A DNA stretch of 64,000 nucleotides from Epiperipatus broadwayi (GCA_028023455.1 JAQFVV010006238.1:8111349-8175348); one strand, 5' to 3'. Positions 13,715 to 25,282 are shown, counted from the stretch's first letter. Translations and numbers: made by a program. The notes: generated by a model from the sequence alone, not told the origin.

Positions 13715-13936
13715 TACATTGTTAATTCTTATTGGACCAACTGATGATTACAGGTTTATCACGAATTATGTATATTGGTGATTATTTATCTTTTCAACAT
13801 ATATATGTTCAAGTGTATCAGTGTTATGAGATAGACTGGAGAGTAGTGGATCATGTGAAAGTCTGTGCTCATATACCCTATATATTACATATATTGGTAC
13901 AGGTATAGAATAGGCCTGCATTTCAGTTATTATATG
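13715..13936 (+). mobile_element. Hammerhead-bearing repeat E1
   Basis: Homologous to E2 (22108-22325, minus) over about 220 bp. It starts with a hammerhead motif (13736-13779), continues through TCATGTGAAAG (13851), and ends in CCTGCATTTCAGTTATTATA. The middle has a weak tRNA-like B-box position that is clearer in E3 (GAGTTCGAATC on its strand). No protein is encoded. E copies contain a single hammerhead, unlike tandem retrozymes. Confidence 0.75.
13736..13779 (+). ncRNA. Hammerhead ribozyme relic in E1
   Basis: ACCAA, then CUGAUGA (13741-13747), a degenerate stem II, CGAA, an AU-rich short stem III, and UUGGU closing stem I. Stem II pairing is eroded, but this is the copy that keeps CACGAA, supporting CACGAAA as the ancestral sequence of the family. 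Confidence 0.65.
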
Positions 13937-13964
13937 TTTATGGATAAATTTGTGCTGTGATATG

Positions 13965-14283
13965 CATAAGCAATGTTCCACTTTGAAACTGGTCTTGCCA
14001 ATAAACATGATAAAAGAGCATATGGATTTATTGCTCAGGAGTTCATGAGAAGTACAAACAACAGATCTGACATTTCCAGAATCAATCATGGAAACTCTGC
14101 ATCCCATGATGAAGCTCTACTGACTATGCAAACCATGCAGGGTAAAAATGCACATGGCTTTATTGCTTGGGAGTTCATAAAAAATTGGAACCCAAGAATC
14201 AATTCTGGGATTTTCTGATTCCAAGTAATATACTCTACCAACTGTGCCAAATTGCACAGGGAAGGAAATGAACTCATTGTCAT
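13965..14283 (-). mobile_element. Dimeric tRNA-like SINE H1
   Basis: On the minus strand two tRNA-like monomers follow each other: TTTGGCACAGTTGGTAGAGT at the head of the first, and GCATGGTTTGCATAGTCAGT at the head of the second. Each ends with a block like ATGAACTCCYRAGCAATAAA. Related dimers or monomers occur at 60240-60545, 41895-42180, 43715-43830, 44265-44400 and 25182-25282. Small frames here have no coding meaning. Confidence 0.7.
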
Positions 14284-14458
14284 CTAGTAATAGAATTTGC
14301 CTAATATACTTTTAAACCAAAAGTAAATTTTCTTTTAGTATATGTCAAATATATATGAGTAGTAAACAATGAGGATTGCCAATTCCTCAACAAGCTTTGT
14401 GATAAATGCTTAGCCAGAGCCAGCATTTAAAATATCTCTGTCAGCACCCCCCCCAAAT

Positions 14459-14498
14459 CCCTGACCATGGTTTTATGCTTTTGCACTCCTCAGAGAGG
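14459..14498 (-). ncRNA. Hammerhead ribozyme, left arm of B1
   Basis: Minus strand: CCUCU, CUGAGGA (fits CUGANGA), stem II GUGC-AAAA-GCAU, AAAA where GAAA is expected, stem III ACC-AU-GGU, cleavage triplet GUC, AGGG. The G-to-A change at the GAAA position probably inactivates it. Confidence 0.75.
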
Positions 14499-14544
14499 TG
14501 CCAGGTTAGGTTCAAACACTAGATCTAAAACTACCAACCCAAGC

Positions 14545-14690
14545 CAAGAACTTATCTAAAAGTTATCTATTGAGTGGAAAATCTGAAAATTTTCAGACAT
14601 CTTCATGTCTTCAAACCCAGCTATCCAACTGAAATAGCTATATGGGGCTGATAGATCATCAGCCATACCATATATTAGAAGTCTTAGCAA
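14545..14690 (+). promoter_or_regulatory. Array of small conserved hairpins in the B1 loop
   Basis: Four consecutive short inverted repeats: TCTGAAAATTTTCAGA, AGACAT-CTTC-ATGTCT, AGCTAT-(9 nt)-ATAGCT and GGCTGAT-AGATC-ATCAGCC. The same array recurs in B2, and its first three members in B3, with stems kept and loops changed. It looks like an RNA fold within the element; the role is unknown. Confidence 0.55.
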
Positions 14691-14762
14691 TAGATAATTT
14701 TTATACAGGTGCTTGGCTTTGGGTTGTTAGTTTTAGATCTAGGGTATGAACCTATCCTGGCA

Positions 14763-14802
14763 CCTGTCTGAGGAGTGACAAAGCATGAAACCATGGTCAG
14801 GG
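14763..14802 (+). ncRNA. Hammerhead ribozyme, right arm of B1
   Basis: CCUGU, CUGAGGA (14768-14774), stem II GUG/CAU, GAAA (14787-14790), stem III ACC-AU-GGU, GUC ending at 14798, AGGG. Stem I has one G-G mismatch. The catalytic core is intact. Confidence 0.75.
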
Positions 14803-14981
14803 TTTTTTTTTTTTGGGGGGGGGAGGATTCCTGACAGAGATATTTTAAATGCTGGCTCTGGCTAAGAATTTATCACAAAGCTTGTTGAGGAATTGGAAAT
14901 CCTCATTGTTTATAACTTACAAGCTTAGGAGAATAGGGTCATGTGATCTATGACTCTTATTTTGACTATATATGAGTAGTA

Positions 14982-16939
14982 GTTCAAACATATATTCAAA
15001 ATGTGTGGAAATTGTTATAAAATAGCTTGGTTTTACCTGGAAATGTAAAATTCTAATTGATATTTTGTTAAGATGCATCACAGCTGAAATTTAATTTTCT
15101 AAATACATAGTGAAGTCTATTAAAATTAATGTTTACATATATTGAAAATTGTAGTTTGTTTTAATATTTATTATATATTAGCTTGACTGATATTGCATTT
15201 ATAGACAAATTATTTTTCATGTTAGCAGCAGGATAGCCTATTTGGCAAATAAGAACTTAATTAGTGATTTAATTAGATTATTTTATTAAAAGAATTACAT
15301 AAATGATGTAATCATGTGGCAATTTCTGAAGCACAATAAAAATATAATGAAGGAGTTGTTTCATTTGCTGCAATGGTAGATGGCAAAAATCAGCCAGAGA
15401 GAGATAGAATAATTCTGTGTTAGTCAAAAAAATTATTTAATTTTTTTTTTTTGTCTAAATATATCTTAAAAGCATAGAAAACATTAAGATTAAAAAAATG
15501 TGAGACCTATCATACACTGATATGCACAGAATCATTTACTTATTTGTGTATATATGTTAATATGTGTGGATGTAAATTAAAAATTCAAATAGTGATTTTA
15601 AATAATATACAAGACTCATGTTAATTCAAAATTATAAATAAAATTTAAAAATAAATTATTTTGTTATGATTTAGTTTTTTAATTTTCTTCTTATAGTGAG
15701 ATTTAATTAAAGAAATTTTAAAATCAATGTTTCATTAATTAATTAATAGGTTTTTGAAAAAAACATAGAATTATTTATTCTTAACTTCAAATTCTAAAGG
15801 TTTTGTTAAATGAAATTTATTAGAGACATTCTTTTAAATTGTTTCTGTAACTTAACTTTTTTATGTGTATGAGGACATGATAATTATCTTAATTGTACTC
15901 AATCCTTATTAGAATATGTACTTAATAAATAACCTTTGCATTTAATGAATAATGTTTTTGTAGTCTTATGAATGGCTAATTAAAATTAATAAAAAATCTC
16001 TGCATACTTGTAAAAATTCATTTGAAAATGACTAACACAAACCAATTAAAAAAATTATATAGAGATAAAAAAAATTATTCTTGTTACCATACTGGTTTTT
16101 ACTAAGTTATATTAATTTTCTAAGCTTTCTCTCTCATTAGTAGAAAGTTTGGAAGAGCAATTTAAAAATAATAAAATTAAATAATATATTTTGATATAAA
16201 AGTGTAAAGTAAACAATTTAGAATCTTTCTCTTTCTAAGATTGTCTGAATCATCTAATGAAAGACCTTCCATGGCTGCTGGACCAGAATTCTCTCAAATT
16301 ATACGTAACAAATGTGATCTATAAATGCCTGACCACCTTGCACAAGAAGTGCTATAATACCAAAAATGCATTTAATAAGTCATCATAGAATACTCTCATC
16401 TATGGAAAAAAAAGAGAATAAAAAACTAAATTATTTTCTTTTATATATTTAGAGTCACAAAGGCATTAATGTGAACAACAAAAATTAAAAAAAAAAATAT
16501 ATACATTTAAAGACTAGAAGAAAATCACACATATATTTAGCTTATTTAAACTTAAATTATTTATTTAATGAAAGGAATTTATAGAATATTGTTTAACAAT
16601 GCTTCGGTTATTTTTTATGAAAACAATGAGTTAAAAAGAAGAATAAAGGAGACTTTGATGATAAATCTTCTTGATTCTGAGGCTATCAATCTTATGAAGA
16701 CTTCTTTTGATATTAAGAGAAGGTGGAGTTTGAAATGAATTATGGGAAGGGTTGTTTGTATATATATATTATTTCCTTTAGTTTTATTTTCACTTGAGAA
16801 AGTCTATTTGTAGTAGATGAAACCATGGTTGTGTAAGGGTTTTGGTAAAATTTTGGATTTAATCTAGTATTGTATTGTTTTATGGTTTTGCATTTTTATT
16901 AAATTTTATGTATTTAATTTGCTGCATTTCAAATGATAC
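14982..16939. other. AT-rich intergenic DNA, nothing recognised
   Basis: No coding frame, RNA motif or repeat clearly shared with the rest of the window. Frequent A and T runs only. Confidence 0.5.
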
Positions 16940-17078
16940 AATAGTTTGTTGTTTTTTTTTTTATAAGTGTCATAGCATCGGCCGGGATGCGAACCCGCAA
17001 CCCGGGCAACTGCCTGCAAGTGCAAGGCAGTTGCGCTGACCTCTCGACCACCAATGCTAGACAAATAGTTTGCTGTTT
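16940..17078 (-). mobile_element. tRNA-derived SINE (family T1, copy 2) with 15-bp target duplication
   Basis: On the minus strand it begins GCATTGGTGGTCGAGAGG, has a B-box-like GGGTTCGCATCCC, and ends CCGATGCTATGACACTTATAA followed by a poly-A tail (T run at about 16951-16962 on the plus strand). Acceptor-like GCATTGG pairs with CCGATGC. Direct repeats AATAGTTTGTTGTTT (16940-16954) and AATAGTTTGCTGTTT (17064-17078) differ by one base. The central arm is too rearranged for a canonical anticodon loop, so I do not call it a tRNA gene. Confidence 0.85.
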
Positions 17079-17248
17079 GATCTTATTATGTTATATTTTG
17101 GTGTTTTACAAATAAAAAAATCTTGCAAGATCTTTACGAATATATATTGACAGAAAAAAAAGAATTTAAAAGAAAACTGAATAATTATTCTGCCAGCCAC
17201 CATAGTAAATTAACACTCAAATAGTCTAATAAAATACTTAAAAAAAGA

Positions 17249-17292
17249 TTTTGGAATGAGCTCTTATCTATTTTGGAATGAGCTCTTATCTA
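17249..17292. repeat. 22-bp tandem duplication
   Basis: Two perfect adjacent copies of a 22-bp unit beginning TTTTGGAATGAGCTC. Probably a replication slippage product. Confidence 0.9.
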
Positions 17293-17299
17293 TCATATG

Positions 17300-19060
17300 T
17301 TACTTTTATAAAGGTATTATCTTCTATTAATAATCTGCTTGGGAGAGAGAATTACTTTCTCTAGCATTAATTTTACTACATAAAAATAAGAGAAGAGAGA
17401 AATTAATACAAATAATAAATGAAATAAAATACAATTTCCTGTAAAATGTGGATTGAACTTTCTACATAGATAAATTTGACTTAATAAACATATGTGAATG
17501 CACATGTGTGTAATAGGAAAATGTGGAATAATGAAATACATATATCCTCTTGGAATTAGATTTATGCAGTCATTTTATATAAATAACTATGAATGAATTT
17601 TTGAATTTGCTAATGCTGTATGGCTTGGAAATAGATTATTGAAAGAATGAAGTTGAGAATTAAATTCAAGGTTGCATATTACTTTATACCAGAGTGAGGT
17701 AATGTAGAACAATGACATTCATAGCTTGTGACCATGCCTATTCTTATGATTTTAGAAACAAGAACTAGGTTTTAATCTAATATACATGAATAAATTGTAA
17801 TATTATGTTAAACATAGACTTGTTAGCCATGTACAGATAACATCAACCTATCATTCATGCTTACTTAAGATATAGAGAATATTTTTATGTTTTATTTATC
17901 AGATTTCTGGCTTTATGACAAAAGGTAGAGCTTAGATTTTCTTGTATAAAATTATGTGTAAATTATATGGTTTTGTAATACCATAGCAGTACTCCTTGTA
18001 ATTATGTTAACTAATTATGTCTGTAAGGCATATTTATCTCAGTGTCTATTAATCGTTATGGAATAAAGGGTAATGTCATTATAAGTAATGAAGATTTAAA
18101 AATATTTAATATATATAAATATTTAGAATTAATTATGAAAAATAAATATTTTGTATGAATATGGCTTTCTTAATCCATAAACATATATAAACATACATCA
18201 GTTATAATCATTATTTATGCAAAAAAGCTCATGGTATTAGTGAGTTGGTCAATTTGATCCAACATCTAGTAATAATTTTAGGAAATTACTCAGTTCATTT
18301 GATACTTGTAATATTACTGTTATACATTGAATCATGGATCAATGGTTATTTTATTTTATAAGTAGTACTGTGGAAAAATAAATTTCTTTAAATATTCATC
18401 TTACTACTATTAGTTTTTGTTTCTTTTTCATTAATATATCATTTTGCCATAGATCAGAGAAAATCAGAAAATTATGATCTATGATGGATATAATTTGATT
18501 GTTTAACAGTGGTATATAAATGAAAACATAATTATTTAATAGATAATTGGTGTGATAATGTTGACTGAGGTTTTTTTTCAGGTTTTTGTAGAATCTCTTG
18601 GTGCACATAAAAAATAATTGTCTTAATATAATTTTTATCCTCTCTCTTCTTGATTTTATCCACTTTAGCAATCATAGTGGGAAGAAGTCTATTAGAAAGA
18701 ATTTATAGCTGACTGTTACAATAAATATTACATCTTTATTAGGGGTAGTTTTAAAAGAAAGAGAGGAAAAAAAATATTTTTTTTTCATTTTAATAATCTT
18801 TTTATAGATTTTTATTTTAAAATAAAATGAAAAGGGATTACGATCTGTGGTATAGATAATTTTATTTTTCAGAAAATAAACAATATGAGATTGACATCTT
18901 TATCTCTAAAGGATTTATAAACTACTTTTCAATTTGGTATAAATGGAATATTTTATTCTTTTTAACAATACCAAAACCAAGAAAAGATTAACAACTTTGT
19001 CTCTAAAAAAATTAAAAGTTGTGTTTCAATTGGTGTATAAATATATATATTTAAAAAAAA
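17300..19060. other. AT-rich intergenic DNA, nothing recognised
   Basis: Frames of up to about 90 codons are present without recognisable motifs. No clear repeat membership. Confidence 0.5.
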
Positions 19061-19064
19061 GGCT

Positions 19065-19265
19065 ATATTTTGTAAAAAAAAAAAAAATCAATTGGTCAAG
19101 GCTTAATAAAAATATTTGAATAGTCATGTGACTGGATGGAATATGGATGTCAGGGTGATTTTTTTTAAAAAAGAAGTAAAACTGTGGAATTCACTATAGT
19201 TCAGTAGTGATGAGTTAGTAGTCAGATGGTCAATTTGGAAATCTAATGCTAAATTGATCTTTCTT
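19065..19265 (+). repeat. Dispersed repeat G1
   Basis: Homologous by eye to 54625-54815: shared order of AATTGRTCAAGGC, ATCATGTRA/GTCATGTGAC, TGGATGGA, and a B-box-like AATCTAATGCTAAATTGATC. Contains TCATGTGA at 19124-19131. Possibly a SINE-like element; the boundaries are uncertain. Confidence 0.5.
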
Positions 19266-19274
19266 AATTAAGAA

Positions 19275-19470
19275 AGAATGTAATAAACAAATATGCAGTA
19301 TGTATTGAGCAAAGTTTTAATTCCATTAATTAAGCATGCACCCACACTCCCATTACAATCTCTGCTACATTTATGACTTCTTTAAGTGAAAGCATGCTTG
19401 TCACATCATTCTTAATTAATGGTATTAAAGCTTTGCTCTATGCATATTGTGTATTTGTTTATTATATTTT
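19275..19470. repeat. Palindromic repeat (about 65-bp arms)
   Basis: Left arm 19275-19340 (AATAAACAAATATGCAGTAT...) and right arm 19405-19470 (...GTATTTGTTTATTATATT) are inverted copies with several mismatches around a roughly 65-bp centre. MITE-like; no hammerhead and no open frame. Confidence 0.7.
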
Positions 19471-19563
19471 TTTATAGATAAAGCATCTACATTTATAATT
19501 AAAAAATAAACAATTTTTGCTATCATATCAACTAAACTCTTGCTAAAAATTAATATTTACTAA

Positions 19564-19848
19564 TCAAACTAAAAAAACAGGCAAAACTCACTATACGTAT
19601 TGCCACACACAGCAAGCTAAAGTAATCAATGGATGCCAGAAGGCTTGTGCATAAAATTCCCATCTAGTGCCTACTCATCCAATATCCCCAGACTAGTTTC
19701 TGGCTTGTGGCCTTCGTCAGTGAGGCTCCTCATACTCTAGCTTGCTGTGTGTGGCAATACATATAGTGAGTTTTGCCTGTTTTAAAACAGTTATAAGCAA
19801 GCATAAGAAGTGGTGGTCATGTGATGTTTATTGGTTCAAACTAAGAAA
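19564..19848 (+). mobile_element. Short hammerhead retroelement A2 with 13-bp target duplication
   Basis: A 259-bp version of family A. Terminal inverted repeats GCAAAACTCACTATACGTAT and its complement flank a shortened body that keeps one hammerhead (minus). A right-hand tail AAGCATAAGAAGTGGTGG-TCATGTGA follows. Flanking direct repeats TCAAACTAAAAAA (19564-19576) and TCAAACTAAGAAA (19836-19848) differ at one base. The same tail occurs in A3. Confidence 0.78.
19685..19725 (-). ncRNA. Hammerhead ribozyme in A2
   Basis: Minus strand: CCUCA, CUGACGA, stem II AGGC-CACAA-GCCA (closing A-A mismatch), GAAA, stem III AC-UA-GU, GUC, UGGGGA. Core intact; the closing pair of stem II is lost. Confidence 0.8.
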
Positions 19849-20248
19849 CCAATGTAAGTAAAAGGTTATAGAAGTAGATGAATACCTCTAATAATAAATT
19901 TCAACAAACCTTATGTATTCATTCTTCCAAAATCATAGTTGTCTTAATTTACATTAAATTGCAATGAAATTAATTAATAAATTGGACATCTGGAGTTATA
20001 AAATGAAAAAAAGAAAATAAACCTAATTTGAAATTTAAAAAAAATGTTAAATTGGGAACTAGTAATTACAGAAGTTAAAAAAAAAAGCTAAAAAAACCAG
20101 AAACAAGAGCTAAACTACTAACTGCAAGAGTTTATGAGAACAGACATTCAACTAAGCAACTACAAGAAAAGGTCTAAAAAATAGAATTTATAGTCAGATA
20201 AGATATTATAGTGTGCATATCTACATTTATAAATATTACTTTATAGGG

Positions 20249-20553
20249 AATTTTAAACAGCATTAAACTGTTGCACATGCGCTTTGGATTTGAACTATAA
20301 AATGAATGAATACAAACACTTCAAACACATGATAAAGTCTTTGGAAAAGAATGTTGCACATGCGCTTTGGATTTTAACTATAAAATGAATGAATACAAAC
20401 ACTTCAAACACATGATAAAGTCTTGGAAAAGACATTCTTTTCCAAAGACTTTATTTTCCAAAGACTTTATCATGTGTTTGAAGTGTTTGTATTCATTCAT
20501 TTTATAGTTAAAATCCAAAGTGCACGTGCAACAGTTTAATGCTGTTTAAAATA
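20249..20553. repeat. Palindromic repeat with one arm duplicated in tandem
   Basis: Ends are the perfect inverted repeats AAACAGCATTAAACTGTTGC and its complement. The left arm unit containing GCACATGCGCTTTGGATTT occurs twice in tandem (about 20272 and 20353) while the right arm has it once. Also carries AAACACATGATAAAGTCTT in both arms. No coding capacity. Confidence 0.75.
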
Positions 20554-20559
20554 TTACAG

Positions 20560-22107
20560 TTTGTAAAACATCGCACTATATAAAATAATTGACTTATTTA
20601 TAGGGAATTGAAAACCTTCAACATTTTTAGTAGTTTGCCTGGAAGATCGTTTTTTGCTAGGTTGAATATGTATGAGAACACTCACATTTTTAAAAGAAAA
20701 AAGTTTCAAGTTAAAATTATTTTCTTCAGTATTGTGAAATATATTTTTAGAGTTTGATTATTATAAAGAAATAGCTCATTCAGGTTAAATGTTAATTAAA
20801 AATGATGAGATGGAAATAATATTTATATATTTTATATAAAATTACATATAAGAATAAATTATAATATATGTTTATACCATAAATAATATATAATAAAATA
20901 AATTCTACAAAAGTATATAGATAATTATCAACTATTAAGGTAATGAATTTTGATATAAAACAACATTGATCGGTTTTCTAAACCAGGCTTTCAATATAAT
21001 GTATCTTTATCAAATATATTTCATGAATAGAGTTGATCAATATATATTAACTTTGTGTTTATCATATTATCATTTTCTGTTTTTATATTCTTTTATTTGT
21101 TAGTTACGTTTATTAAATAATTGTTAAAAATATAATTCTGAAATTACTCTTTTTTGATGTCCTTATTTTTGTATCTAACTTGTCTGTAAATTATACATGT
21201 TTGTGTCTGATTTTATCAAAGAATTATACTTTAAGGAATTAATAAGTCATACCAGTGAAATATTTAATAATAAAACAATTAAGTGTGCCTACTATTTACA
21301 GGCTTTATGATTCTTGTGATTTCCAAGCTAGCTAAGAAAAAAATATATGGATGAGGATATGTGTGTGGACATCCAGTGGGTTTTCTGTTCAGTTTTTTGT
21401 ATAGTGTTAAGGTCAAAGAAAATTATATTTAATGTCCACATACTTAATTTTACTTTATAGATTGTATAATTACTTTACCGATGGCAGTACACTCACAGTA
21501 TCTGATCACCAATACATGGATGAGGATCAGCATTGACATAATGGCACCATCAACTTGATATAAAATTAATTTGTAATTATTTTTAGCACTTATATATGTG
21601 TCTGCAGATAAAATATTGATAATTGATTTTATAATACATCCTATGTTTGCTATTAGTTAATAGATGATTAGCATAAAGTTTTACATTTTGTCATTTAAAT
21701 TCATTCCCAAAGAGTGACTTTTGACTCATGATGAGGATTGCTGTGGATGCTATGTTTATCATTTATAATCTTTAATGGGCTTCTTATATTACTTACATCC
21801 AATATTGATCTTTGCTTTTTTGCTGTGCTCAGTAAAATGGTTTTGATAATGATGGGTGGTATCATACTTGGTACACCCTCTTATCTATACTGTATATTTT
21901 AGCATTGCCAATTGAGTACAAAAATGATATCTGGAACTGATGAAACCTTGGTAAGGATTTACATGCATACTACATATATTCTCCATAATTAGCTGAATAA
22001 TTCTTCCGTATATATGGTATTGTGTTAATGAGTGCATTTTATTGATGTTTACATCTTATTATTTGTGAATATTTTGCCTAAACAGTTTTTATCATTATTC
22101 TTTATAA
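20560..22107. other. AT-rich intergenic DNA, nothing recognised
   Basis: No recognisable gene, RNA or shared repeat was found. Confidence 0.5.
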
Positions 22108-22325
22108 TAACTGAAATACAGGCTTATTATATACCTGTATCAATATATGTAATATATAGGGTATATGAGCACAGTTTTTCACATGACCCACCACTCTCCA
22201 CTCTATCTTATATCACTGATACACTTGAATTCATATATGTCAAAAAGATAAATAATCACCAATATATGTATTTCATGCTAAACCAGCAATCATCAGTTGG
22301 TCCAGATTATCATCTTTATGCTATT
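22108..22325 (-). mobile_element. Hammerhead-bearing repeat E2
   Basis: Inverse-oriented homologue of E1. On the minus strand the hammerhead (22301-22258) is followed by GTGATTATTTATC, GGTCATGTGAAAAACTG and the terminal block AGCCTGTATTTCAGTTATTA. The 122-codon frame across it is a chance frame in a non-coding repeat. Confidence 0.78.
22258..22301 (-). ncRNA. Hammerhead ribozyme in E2
   Basis: Minus strand: ACCAA, CUGAUGA, stem II UUGCU-GGUUU-AGCAU (four of five pairs), GAAA, stem III AUA-CA-UAU, A at the cleavage position, UUGGU. Stem I is a perfect 5-bp helix and all core residues are present. Confidence 0.8.
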
Positions 22326-22329
22326 TATT

Positions 22330-24380
22330 TAGTAAGCAAGATAATAAAATGCTCACCTCAGTTGAGAAATCATATGACATTAAAATGCCAGAAGTGGTAG
22401 ATCCAGAAACCTTTAGTTTTTAACTCTGTCACTCAATTACTAAACATTTTAGGGCAATTATTATACTGATTTATGCTCTTTTATAGCAGTTAATATTAGA
22501 ATTTATAAAAAAATATTCCATATAGTTTTGCATTTTTCAATAATTAAACAACCATTGCACAAAATTGAATTCTCTAGAGTCTAGTGCTCTTTAATTTTTT
22601 TTCTACAAAGAAATAGAAATATTCTCTTAAGATTTCCAAGTATTTGATGATGGGAATTTAATGTTTGCTCTCCAGGTTTTTTTCTCCTAAAAGCAGTTAA
22701 ATTCCCATTTATCAATTAGTAAATGGTCATATAGCTGGTTTGTCTGTGAAATGGCTATTATATAAAAAATATTAAGCATGCTTAAACCTTAAAAACAATT
22801 TCAAATTTTACCCACTTTATTTGAAACCATTCTGAATATAATTTAAAGTGATGTTAGCCACTACATTATGTAAATAAAAAAAAAAGAAAAAATAATCTCA
22901 TAAAGTCTATTTCTGAGCAAACATTTTTTTCAGAAACAGTTGTATTTCATTTTAAGAGTTTCTCCATCAACTCTATCCATATGCTATGAAATGAAGAACA
23001 AATTTTAAACTGTAAATCCTATTTTAAACTCAATAATCAATTTAACGTTTATGAGAATGCTTTCATATTGATAGCTCAGATGGAAGTAGTAACAATTTTT
23101 TATATCATGTGATAATCCAAAAAAATAATTTAATTTATAAAAAAATTAATTGTTGCACTGCATCACTTAAAAATACTGCACAAGGGTGGCCCTATTTTAT
23201 CTACCAATAATATAGGAAAGCAAAATTCATCAATCCATTTTAATGGTCAGTTGGCGTTCTTTCTTCCTTGTTATATAATGGTCTGTGTATTGATTTGCAC
23301 TATTTACTGTCCCAATGTTTGAACACAGAACATAAAATTATAGTCTTATCTGGATATGTTCAACTATGATTTAAAAAATTTAGGTAATCAGCTGAGAATC
23401 AGTCTAACTAATTACCTAATTATTAGACAGTAAATTAATATTTTCCACTAATTAGTTAGAAATGAAAATGAAAATAGAAACAACATGTACACATTTGTAC
23501 ACATATATGTATACAAGATTTTAATGGATTTATAAATAAAATATTTTAGATATTTATTGAGATATTCTATGTATTTTTTTAGTTCAGTTATAATGCAGTC
23601 AAGTGCAAAATAAATTTAAAATAAAACATTTTTGCCAAAGAGTATATGTTCAGGTTGGCAGTCCAATTTTTAACTGATTGTGTATTTAATTACATCACAG
23701 CAGAATTCAAAATATAAATACATGAAATATCTCATTAAATAGTTTCAATATATATTTATATTAGATTGGGGAAATCTCTTAATTTATTATACATATTTTT
23801 TTTATTAAATAGTTTGTTTACTTGTGAAAAAGATATCAAAAGTTATAACATACCAAACTTTCTGCATATGAGGAGCCTTTGTATGAGAATTCCCCATAGC
23901 AATCACTATGAAATTGCACTCGCTATTTGAATTAACAATTAATTACATTATATCAATCTTTAAAAAATGATGTAAAAAAATGCCCATCTTTTTTATAAAA
24001 GGTAGCCATTTTGTAACTGTTGCTATAGATACTGATATCATCAAAGCAATAGAATTTTGCATATTTAATTGGCAAGTTAAATTCCACAAAAATATAATAT
24101 ATATGTTTTATTCATTGTGCAAATAAAAAACACTTAAGATAATATTACAATCTATATATTTAAAATCATGATAATATCTGTTGTCTTATTGGTGAATGTA
24201 TGTTTGTTTGCAAGGCTGTCACATGATCCTGAATGTATGTTTTTTCATGAGGCTGTCATATCTCAAACCAATTTTTAAAAAAAACTATTATATTTAATCC
24301 ATAAGTAATGCAGTCAAATTCACAATTAAAAAATAAAAAAGTAAAAAAACTTCGAATTTGTTTTTATAAATAAATAACTA
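22330..24380. other. AT-rich intergenic DNA, nothing firm
   Basis: No gene recognised. A loose duplication around 24190-24265 repeats GAATGTATGTTTGTTT and AGGCTGTCAYAT. Confidence 0.5.
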
Positions 24381-24384
24381 TACC

Positions 24385-24731
24385 TCCATGGAGAGATACA
24401 TGTTGAAAGTAACAAGAAGAGATTGAAAACACAATATATGGGTAAGAGAACAAACAGTTGTTACTGACCTCATTAAAACATTAAAAGACTGAAGTTGAGT
24501 TGGACTGGACTTATTGCTAAAAGAGATGATAATAGATGGACAATTGAAATCTTAAACTGGATTCCAAGAAATTGTAAAAGACCCAGAAAGAGACCATATG
24601 GGAGATGGTTGGATAAAATAAGAAAGTGTGCAGAGGTGATGTGGAGAAGTGAAGCTAAATATCAGAGAAGATGAATTGAACTTAGAGAGATCTTCATCCT
24701 GCAGTGGATTGATAATGGTTGATGATGATCT
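24385..24731 (+). pseudogene. 5'-truncated RTE LINE 3' end
   Basis: Matches 33793-34135 of the full-length RTE: the C-terminal coding part (GATGATAATAGATGGACAAT...), the TGA following CAGAGAAGA, and the 3' UTR ending GGTTGATGATGAT. Contains stops and frameshifts. It shares the TGA present at 34080-34082, so that stop is not private to the full-length copy. Confidence 0.85.
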
Positions 24732-25181
24732 CACTAAACCATAATTTCTATTATGAACATTTTATATAACAGAAGTAATTCTGCCATTAATAATTGTAAT
24801 TTTTTTTCAAAATAGTCATCCATAAAGTTGTCAAATTACCTTATCAAATATAACAGGTATATTTAAAATTTTAAATTTAGCTTTATTAATATCTTGTCAG
24901 GTATACTTCTGAAAGCCAGTTGTTCCAAACATTTTTTTTTCAGTTATGAATTTTTCACATTTATTTCTATGTCAAATTAACAGGGTATAGGCATTGAAAA
25001 ATTATAAGAGAAAATTAAATAAAAAATAAACATATAATTAGATCTTAAAATAAACTTATTAAAGTAACTAATTTAAAAAAGAAACAAACATGGTCTTTAT
25101 AAGCTGAGTATATTTGGCAATACTAGAAATTGCAATTATATGAAGAAAAAATATATTTGACATGTATTTTTCTATATATCC

Positions 25182-25282
25182 TTGTAAAAATAACATGATT
25201 TTATTGCTCAAGACTGCATAAGAAGTGTCAAAATCGGTCCTGGAACCTCTTGATACCATGTTAGATACTGTACCAATCAAAA
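25182..25282 (-). repeat. tRNA-like SINE fragment H2
   Basis: The minus strand carries the family H end block TGCAGTCTTGAGCAATAAAA and an upstream monomer part with a B-box-like AGGTTCCAGGACCGAT. Only one partial monomer is seen. Confidence 0.5.

Larger units (their letters stand above)
14350..14981 (+). mobile_element. Palindromic hammerhead retroelement B1 with 15-bp target duplication
   Basis: Inverted arms (about 14370-14540 and 14735-14925) flank a structured loop (about 14545-14690). A one-sided tail on the right (14926-14966) contains GGGTCATGTGATC. The element is bounded by the perfect 15-bp direct repeat TATATATGAGTAGTA (14350-14364 and 14967-14981). Each arm has a hammerhead motif, in opposite orientation. 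No protein is encoded. The long duplication and tail indicate retroposition; B2 at 35268-35640 is a partial copy in reverse. Confidence 0.82.

Noticed and set aside
16968-17057. Functional tRNA gene on the minus strand
   Set aside because: Acceptor and T-arm resemblance is good, but the anticodon region is a rearranged hairpin and the unit has SINE-type target duplications and a poly-A tail.
20272-20437. CRISPR-like array
   Set aside because: Only two direct copies are present and they belong to a palindromic repeat in a eukaryotic context; there are no regular spacers.
22032-22400. 122-codon frame as a possible gene
   Set aside because: It runs through hammerhead repeat E2, whose other copies are not open in that frame.
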